Of a stretch of DNA of 7,126 nt, positions 6,344 through 7,126 are shown piece after piece. Position 1 is the stretch's first letter. Each line of letters starts with the position of its first letter. This DNA comes from an uncultured Bacteroidales bacterium (GTDB lineage: Bacteria > Bacteroidota > Bacteroidia > Bacteroidales > P3). Made by a program: the position numbers and the translations under genes. The stretch covers positions 1 to 7,126 of the forward strand of contig CAMNIH010000088.1 in assembly GCA_946540365.1 (NCBI GenBank), read 5' to 3'. Under the pieces are notes generated by a model. The model was not told the origin of the DNA and searched no databases. It saw nothing but the letters and a program-made list of their open reading frames with translations.

Positions 6344-6417
6344 TACCGCATATCAGAGTCGAACTGATGATCTTCTGCGTGAGAGGCAGATGTCCTGGAC
6401 CACTAGACGAATGCGGC
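6344..6417 (-). tRNA. tRNA-Glu, anticodon CUC
   Basis: A 74-nt gene that folds into a full cloverleaf. Acceptor arms are GCCGCAT and ATGCGGT with discriminator A; the first pair is a G-U wobble. The D arm is GTCT/GGAC around AGTGGTCCA, the anticodon stem TCTGC/GCAGA is perfect around loop CTCTCAC (anticodon CTC at its positions 3-5), the variable loop has 5 nt, and the T arm is ATCAG/CTGAT around TTCGACT. The TTCGTCTAG...CCAGGAC stretch closely resembles E. coli tRNA-Glu. CCA is not encoded and must be added. The gene has its own promoter and terminator. I find no copy of its 3' end elsewhere in the window, so no sign that it serves as an integration site here. Confidence 0.95.
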
Positions 6418-6437
6418 ATTTTGTTTTGTCCCGAGGA

Positions 6438-6457
6438 CGCTTTCTCTCTTGAAAGCG
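6438..6457 (-). promoter_or_regulatory. Hairpin at the 5' end of the tRNA-Glu precursor
   Basis: CGCTTTC (6457-6451 on the minus strand) pairs perfectly with GAAAGCG (6444-6438) around a 6-nt loop. It lies right where transcription from the promoter upstream should start, about 20 nt ahead of the mature tRNA, so the precursor probably begins with this 7-bp stem. There is no T-tract after it, so it is not a terminator. Its role is unknown. Confidence 0.55.
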
Positions 6458-6461
6458 GGTG

Positions 6462-6492
6462 CAAAAGTACGAACATTTTTTGAACCGACAAA
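6462..6492 (-). promoter_or_regulatory. Bacteroidetes-type promoter of tRNA-Glu
   Basis: The minus strand carries TTTG at 6492-6489, a 19-nt spacer, and TACTTTTG at 6469-6462. This matches the Bacteroidetes sigma-70 consensus TTTG-N19-21-TAnnTTTG in both boxes and spacing. Transcription should start near 6457-6455, leaving a leader of about 40 nt before the mature tRNA. Confidence 0.8.
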
Positions 6493-6709
6493 ATATTTTT
6501 TCAAATTATTTTTCTTTACATTGGTAATCAACATACTACAAACACACTTTCCACCTCGTTCAGGAACTCCACCAAGCCTCCACGAGCCACAAATCTCACC
6601 ATTTTGCACCTCATTTTCGCACACCAAAAACGCAATTCACTGACAACATGCACTATGACCGTACACACACAGCATCCCTTCCGCACACAAGCAGAGATGA
6701 TGCAGAGGG

Positions 6710-6753
6710 GATGCCTGCTTGATGCCTGGTTGATGCCTGGTTGATGCCTGGAG
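6710..6753. repeat. Four tandem copies of an 11-nt unit
   Basis: Units of consensus GATGCCTGGTT begin at 6710, 6721, 6732 and 6743. The two middle copies are identical and the outer two differ by one or two bases. The array lies 8 nt downstream of the ygiQ stop codon. Confidence 0.9.
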
Positions 6754-6761
6754 GAGTATGC

Positions 6762-7126
6762 TCAACGTGGGCGTCGCCCCTTGGTAGCCACAGGGCTGAA
6801 AAGCAGGGGAATGAATCGAGCCAGGCCACCCTGGCGAAGGCTCTGTATGATGTCGCGCTGCATCTCGGGTTTGTAGAAGAAGAAGAGGCGCCGCTGGTCG
6901 GCCTTGTCGCCCGGCGTGGTGGCCACGTAGACGGGTTTCATCGTCGTGGGGTCGATGCCGGTGTAGTACATCTCGGTGCTCAGCGTCATGGGCGTCGGCG
7001 TGAAGTCCTGTATCTGCTCTAAGCGGTAGCCCATCTTCTTCATCTGCACCGCTAGGTCGGCCATATCTTCGAGACGGCAGCCGGGGTGGCTGCTGATGAA
7101 GTAGGGTATCAGCTGGTACCGCAGCC
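6762..7126 (-). CDS. ygiQ: YgiQ family radical SAM protein, C-terminal part (5' end outside the window)
   Basis: The frame is open from the right edge (first full codon 7124-7122) to a TGA at 6764-6762, giving the last 120 residues. They begin LRYQLIPYFISSHPGCRLEDMADLAVQMKKMGYR and continue LEQIQDFTPTPMTLSTEMYYTGIDPTTMKPVYVA and RRLFFFYKPEMQRDIIQSLRQGG, which is the conserved C-terminal end of the YgiQ (UPF0313) radical SAM family. The CxxxCxxC iron-sulfur motif lies in the part not seen. The family's reaction is not established to my knowledge. The tail LFSPVATKGRRPR after the last conserved segment is basic and looks lineage-specific. The ATG at 7064-7062 is internal, not a start, because homology continues upstream of it. 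Confidence 0.93.
   Translation of the reverse strand, partial: LRYQLIPYFISSHPGCRLEDMADLAVQMKKMGYRLEQIQDFTPTPMTLSTEMYYTGIDPTTMKPVYVATTPGDKADQRRLFFFYKPEMQRDIIQSLRQGGLARFIPLLFSPVATKGRRPR

Larger units (their letters stand above)
6418..6761. other. Gene-free stretch between ygiQ and tRNA-Glu
   Basis: These 344 bases hold the tRNA promoter and a leader hairpin (6438-6492), an 11-nt tandem repeat (6710-6753) just after the ygiQ stop, and otherwise A/C-rich sequence on the plus strand with no protein I recognise. A weak inverted repeat, GCATCCC/GGGATGC (6672-6678 with 6708-6714), has a 29-nt loop and no T-tract, so I do not call it a terminator. Small open frames on both strands overlap the tRNA or its promoter and show no family resemblance. 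Confidence 0.6.

Noticed and set aside
6344..6417. tRNA-Glu as an attachment site for an integrated element.
   Set aside because: No duplicate of the tRNA 3' end, integrase or change in gene content is visible on either side.
6403..6627. A 74-codon minus-strand open frame and a 64-codon plus-strand frame (6449-6643) in the gene-free stretch.
   Set aside because: Both overlap the tRNA promoter, one also enters the tRNA, and neither resembles a known protein.
6672..6714. Inverted repeat GCATCCC/GGGATGC as a terminator for ygiQ.
   Set aside because: The loop is 29 nt, the stem only 7 bp, and no T-tract follows.
1..7126. A hidden defence, mobile or biosynthetic system.
   Set aside because: All supported genes are conserved housekeeping families in a consistent orientation; only the repeat arrays are unexplained.

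Overview
The window looks like chromosomal core DNA of a member of the Bacteroidetes, most likely a Prevotella-like Bacteroidales. The evidence is the style of the proteins (TopB with a DAGQEGE TOPRIM motif, PrmA, TruA, YitT), two promoters of the Bacteroidetes TTG/TTTG-N19-TAnnTTTG type, GC-rich genes separated by AT-rich gaps, and no clear Shine-Dalgarno sequences. Genus assignment is an inference. Every gene I can support is on the minus strand, so the biological reading order runs from high to low coordinates.

In that order: the C-terminal end of a YgiQ-family radical SAM protein (7126-6762, cut by the window edge); a 344-nt gene-free stretch with an 11-nt tandem repeat and the promoter of a tRNA; tRNA-Glu(CUC) with its own terminator; truA (tRNA pseudouridine 38-40 synthase) and prmA (ribosomal protein L11 methyltransferase), 16 nt apart; an AT-rich 135-nt gap; topB (topoisomerase III) ending in an intrinsic terminator; then a tight group of a YggS/PLPBP family gene, a YitT family membrane protein gene, rpe (ribulose-phosphate 3-epimerase) and the start of an RlmI-like 23S rRNA methyltransferase gene, cut by the left edge. 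yggS and yitT are 5 nt apart and rpe overlaps rlmI by 4 nt.

The functions are housekeeping: translation and RNA modification (tRNA-Glu, TruA, PrmA, RlmI, probably YgiQ), DNA topology, vitamin B6 homeostasis and the pentose phosphate pathway. I see no defence system, phage, transposase, CRISPR array or biosynthetic cluster.

The most unusual content is the repeat DNA. At three places (974-1033, 5443-5477, 5993-6069) there are short tandem arrays whose units differ in sequence but are all exactly 7 nt long. They fill intergenic gaps, supply the stop codons of yitT and truA, abut the start codon of rpe, and in one case form an inverted pair of arrays inside the truA reading frame, adding roughly 19 residues without breaking it. 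This length-conserved, sequence-variable heptamer pattern is the observation most worth following up.
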